Positions 12,201 to 18,200 of a stretch of DNA of 64,000 nucleotides are shown here, piece by piece; the first letter of the stretch is position 1; each line of letters begins with the position of its first letter. A model generated the notes under the pieces. The model did not search any database. It had not been told where the DNA came from and was given only the letters and a program-made list of their open reading frames with translations. This stretch comes from Steromphala cineraria (lineage: Eukaryota > Mollusca > Gastropoda > Trochida > Trochidae): assembly GCA_916613615.1 (NCBI GenBank), contig OU744736.1:8071724-8135723 (forward strand). Reading direction: 5' to 3'. A program made the translations under genes and the position numbers.

Positions 12201-15200
12201 GGTGTGCACCTTATATTATGTTTTGGGTATTTTTTATTTTCTACATTTTAATGGATGTTTGAACTTAAATGAAGCTAAAGATGTGCATCTCTTATTTTGT
12301 TTTAAATTCTATGGTTGAAAACATTGAGGGCTTTTTTATTAGCTGGGGCATCTGTGTCCCATGGACAAAAAATTTCTAGTTGACTAACTAACCCCTCGAC
12401 TAAGTGACTCGTCCTTGAGTCAATCTTGAGATATGCTTATGAAAGACTTGCATACCTATAAATAAGGATTTACAAAACTGGAAAGGATCTAAAGATGTTT
12501 GTGACATGTAGGAATAGTACCGGCTGACATTAGGCGCCGAATATAGCAGGAAAGAAAATCCAATATTTTGAAAAATGTAAAGGCAATACAAAGGGATGTT
12601 ACAGGGCTACAATCAATTTTATGTCTAATCTAATCATAAGGAAGCAATTTGATCACTTGTTTTGCAAAGTATTAGAAGGTATTCTTTATCATCCATAAAT
12701 ACATGACATAAAATCTTTAGTTATTTTCTAATTAATGAGTACATAAACTCTCTTGCAATTGTAAATTTGAAATCACATTTATATCACATGTCATCAGAAA
12801 TATTGTTTCATAAGTTTAAAAAATAGAGCCATTGGCTCTGTAGCTCATCAGGCATCATATCAAGTTTGCTTTATACAGGCAAGATGAGCTAAAAAAGAAA
12901 CTGATGTTACCTATTGCAAAAAAAACTATAAAAAAATTACAAAACAAAATTTAATGTATTATTATTCAACACTTTCTAGATGGCCAATATCAGACAGTGA
13001 AAGAAGTCCACACTAAAATATCCAAGGAGAAATAAATTTGCCATAGACTGTCATCTAATGGAGAAAAATAGGTTTTTAAGATTGTGACCCCTGTGACCCT
13101 ATTTGGGGTCATGGGGTCACAAAACCTACAGTTTAGAATCCCAATTGGCCAAGGAGTCTACATGCAGTCTTTCAGCTCAATAGACCTTTAGGAGCTAAAG
13201 ATGATGATGAAAATAAGTTGTTAAGGTTATTACCCCTGTGACCCTATTTGGAGTCACAGGGTCACCAAAGTTACAAATTAGAATCTCCATTGGCCAAGGA
13301 GTCTGCACATATCACTTTCAACTCTCTACTCCTTTTAGAACTGGAGAAGAAGATGAAAATAGGTTTTTAAGGTTGTGACCCCTGTGACCCTATTTGGGGT
13401 CATGGGGTCACGAAATCTACAATTTAGAATCCCCATTGGCCAAGGAGTCTGCACATATCACTTTCAACTCTCTAGTCCTTTTAGAACTGGAGAAGAAGAT
13501 GAAAATAGGTTTTTAAGGTTGTGACCCCTGTGACCCTATTTGGGGTCATGGGGTCACGAAATCTACAATTAAGAATCCCGATTGGCCAAGGAGTCTGCAC
13601 ATATCATTTTCAACTCTATAGTCCTTTTAGTACTGGAGAAGAAGATGAAAATAGGTTTTTAAGGTTGTGACCCCTGTGACCCTATTTGGGGTCACAGGTT
13701 CACCAAAGTTACAAATTAGAATTCCCAATGTCCAAGGAGTCTGCACATATCACTTTCAACTCTCTAGTCCTTTTAGAACTGGAGAAGAAGATGAAAATAG
13801 GTTTTTAAGGTTGTGACCCCTGTGACCCTATTTGGGGTCATGGGGTCACGAAATCTACAATTTAGAATCCCCATTGGCCAAGGAGTCTGCACATATCGTT
13901 TTTAACTCTCTAGTCCTTTTAGAACTGGAGAAGAAGATGAAAATAAGTTGTTAAGGTTGTGACCCCTGTGACCCTATTTGGAGTCACAGGGTCACCAAAG
14001 TTACAAATTAGAATCCCCATTGTCCAAGGAGTCTGCACATATCACTTTCAACTCTCTAGTCCTTTTAGAACTGGAGAAGAAGATGAAAATAGGTTTTTAA
14101 GGTTGTGACCCCTGTGACCCTATTTGGGGTCATGGGGTCACGAAATCTACAAATTAGAATCTCCATTGTCCAAGGAGTCTGCACATATCACTTTCAACTC
14201 TCTAGTCCTTTTAGAACTGGAGAAGAAGATGAAAATAGGTTTTTAAGGTTGTGACCCCTGTGACCCTATTTGGGGTCACAGGGTCACCAAAGTTACAAAT
14301 TAGAATCTCCATTGTCCAAGGAGTCTGCACATATCATTTTTAACTCTCTACTCCTTTTAGAACTGGAGAAGAAGATGAAAATAGGTATTTAAGGTTGTGA
14401 CCCCTGTGACCCTATTTGGGATCACAGGGTCACCAAAGTTATAAATTAGAATCCCCATTGGCCAAGGAGTCTGCACATATCATTTTTAACTCTCTAGTCC
14501 ATCTGGAACTGGAGAAGAAGATGAAAATAGGTTTTTAAAGTTGTGACCCCTGTGACCCTATTTGGGGTCACAGGGTCACCAAAGTTACAAATTAGAATCT
14601 CCATATGCTAAGGTACTTGTACACAAAATTTCAGCTCTCTAATGTGTATGGTTCATGAGAAGAAGTCGAAAGTGTCAAAAGTTTACGGACGGACGACGGA
14701 CGGACGGACGACGGACGGACGGACGACGGACGGACGCCGGACGACGGGCCATGCCATAAGCCCATCTGGACTTTCAGTCCTGATGAGCTAAAAATTCACA
14801 AATTGATTCATGTATTCTCACATGATGTTGGTTAACGAATTCATGTTACACAGAATCCCCACAGAATGAAAACCAGAACTTAGAAGAGAACGGGACACTT
14901 TTCAAATTTTTTTCCATTTTGTTCTCCTTTTTTTGCAAACTTTAAAACTTATCTAGACTTCCTCCTGCTATTAGAAATTTACTCAAAAATATGTAAATCA
15001 ACAAATAAATTTTTGTCTGGCCTAATTGTAATCCTTCTTTTTAGGTGACAATAATAAACTGTGTGAGAGTGCTGAACAGCACAACGGCATCGGTTACCGG
15101 TACCACCCCACCGACTGCAACAAGTACATCCAGTGCTACACCGTTGGAGACGGCACCACGTTCGTGATGTTCAGAACCTGTCCATTTGGTAAATTCTGGA

Positions 15201-18200
15201 ACCAGGACCTGTTTAAGTGTGAGAACTCCTATGGTGTCAAGTGTCCAATAGGTAAATATCCACAATGCAGTGAGAACTCCTATGGTGTCAAGTGTCCAAT
15301 AGGTAAATATCCACAATGCAGTGAGAACTCCTATGGTGTCAAGTGTCCAATAGGTAAATATCCACAATGCAGTGAGAACTCCTATGGTGTCAAGTGTCCA
15401 ATAGGTAAATATCCACAATGCAGTGAGAACTCCTATGGTGTCAAGTGTCCAATAGGTAAATATCCACAATGCAGTGAGAACTCCTATGGTGTCAAGTGTC
15501 CAATAGGTAAATATCCACAATGCAGTGAGAACTCCTATGGTGTCAAGTGTCCAATAGGTAAATATCCACAATGCAGTGAGAACTCCTATGGTGTCAAGTG
15601 TCCAATAGGTAAATATCCACAATGCAGTGAGAACTCCTATGGTGTCAAGTGTCCAATAGGTAAATATCCACAATGCAGTGAGAACTCCTATGGTGTCAAG
15701 TGTCCAATAGGTAAATATCCACAATGCAGTGAGAACTCCTATGGTGTCAAGTGTCCAATAGGTAAATATCCACAATGCAGTGAGAACTCCTATGGTGTCA
15801 AGTGTCCAATAGGTAAATATCCACAATGCAGTGAGAACTCCTATGGTGTCAAGTGTCCAATAGGTAAATATCCACAATGCAGTGAGAACTCCTATGGTGT
15901 CAAGTGTCCAATAGGTAAATATCCACAATGCAGTGAGAACTCCTATGGTGTCAAGTGTCCAATAGGTAAATATCCACAATGCAGTGAGAACTCCTATGGT
16001 GTCAAGTGTCCAATAGGTAAATATCCACAATGCAGTGAGAACTCCTATGGTGTCAAGTGTCCAATAGGTAAATATCCACAATGCAGTGAGAACTCCTATG
16101 GTGTCAAGTGTCCAATAGGTAAATATCCACAATGCATAAACCTTGAGTCATCATCCAACTACATCCGCGTTTATCTCGTTTATTGAGCTCCAACACAAAC
16201 CCTGATATCCATTGGACCAAAACCCTTGATATATTTACGACATCATTTAGTATTCTCAAGGTTTGTAGACCGGTGCACAGACGACTGCAGGGCAAGAGGT
16301 TGTCTGATGTTTAGAGTTTATGAATATCATTAAACTGGATGTCTTTAAGTATTCTCTGTTAAATTACTGTGAGGAAAGTCTTATCGAGGTTAAATATTTT
16401 AATTTTGATGCCAAATTATTTTTTTTATCCCACTGTTATGTAATTTGGCGTGATGTAGTCATTACCTGTCAGTCGTTTATACATGTATTATTTGTTTCCT
16501 GAGCATAACTCCAAAACTAGCAACACAAGACCTAGCTCATTGAGTGAGTGAGTGAGTTATTGTTTTTGCTTGGGCAATATTTCTGCCATTAGAGGCGTGC
16601 CCAGCTCATTGAAACTTGGTGCCTTTGAGAATTTTCACTGCTTCAGAGTGTTATTTTTGCCGGTTTTCATGGAAACAGAACTTAGAATTTTGTTGCCGGG
16701 GCACAACTCCAAAACTATAAGACCTAGCTATTGACACTTGCAATATGGATCAGTCAGCATGTGAAAATGTGCCTTTTTTGATTTGCAACATCTTTGTATT
16801 TTTTTTGGGTGGTTTCCATGGAATCATAACACAAAAGAATTTTTTTCTGGAACATAACTCCAAAACTATTTGACCTTATTTTCTTTAATTTTGCAACTAT
16901 GATGATAACATTACCAGTATATCATATTAGTATCCACGACATTCTACATTTAAGACATTCATGCTTTGGAAAACAATAATTTAGGCGCTCATGTCATAAA
17001 CACAGTATGTCATGGACACTCCAATAATATCCTCTATTTGTAGACAAGTGTAAGGACGACTGCAGAGCCAGCTACAAGGTTGCAGGAAGCTGCGGTGCCT
17101 ATGTGCAGTGCTACGAGGACAAGTCAGAGTTCCAGTGTTGCCCTCGATCCTATATGTACGTGCCGGGCAAGGGATGTCGCTTCAACCTGCAGTGTGACGA
17201 GTTCTGTAACAACCCATGGGTCAACAACAGTAAGCGTGATGAGTCTAAACTCCCTTCCTTACACTGAAGAAGGATATTATCCAATTGTCCATTAATTGAA
17301 GGGTTTCGAGGGTGAAACCCCCCTTCCTCAACCCCTTTCCTCAATAAGTGCCCCTTGTTATGCAATTATCCATTAATTGAAGGGTGTCCAGGGTGAAACC
17401 CCCCTCCCTAAATCCCCCTTTTCAATAGGTGACCTCCCCCCCCCCCCCCTCCATCCCCCCCCATGTTATCCAATCATTCATTAATTGATGTTTTTCAAGG
17501 ATGAAACCCCCAACTTCCCCTTCCTCATCCTCTTTCTTCAATAGGTCACCCCCCCCCCCCCCCCCCCCCCCCCCCCATGTTATCCAATTATCCATTAATT
17601 GAAGGGTGTCGAGGATGAAACCCCCCTACCCTTTTTGACCACTCATCCCTTTCAAGATTTCTGGATCTGCCACAACCTTATACCTTTGTTGCAATTGTTC
17701 AAAATGCGTAAACTTATTTGCTTATTGTTCAGGGTGACAGCAAATATCTCTTTTGAATAATAGCAATCAGTGACCTTGTTTTCTCTCCTTATTTACAGAT
17801 AATAAATATTTTAAAATGATTGAATATAATGATTTGGGGCCCCGTCCCAAAAAATTTTGGAGGCGGAATTAATTGATCAACATTCCCCCTCCCCCAACCT
17901 TAATTTTGAATTTATTTTTATAAATGAAACGTTAAATTGGTGATTCCAAGGTTTTACAAATAAAATTATTTATGAAGAAATGTAGATCTTAAGCATATCA
18001 AAGTAATAATTTGAATACAAGGTGTTTGTTGATATTGTTTGAATTTATTCATTTCTTCTTTGTTGCAGATCATTGCATGAAGAGACCAGTGGACAATGTT
18101 CCTAATCGGTTCCGCATGTTTGCCGGAGATTTGGGATGGCAGGCATCTACCTGTCCTGGGAACTCTGTGTTTGATCTTCTCTCCTGTGAATGTAAAACCA

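Noticed and set aside
15041..16132. Minus-strand 363-codon open frame (repeated WIFTYWTLDTIGVLTAL)
   Set aside because: It is the antisense of the 51-bp array; the frame stays open only because the period is divisible by three. The plus strand has the CBM14 domain and correct splice phases.
15221..16135. Possible CRISPR-like array
   Set aside because: The repeats are directly contiguous with no spacers, and the context is eukaryotic exon/intron DNA.
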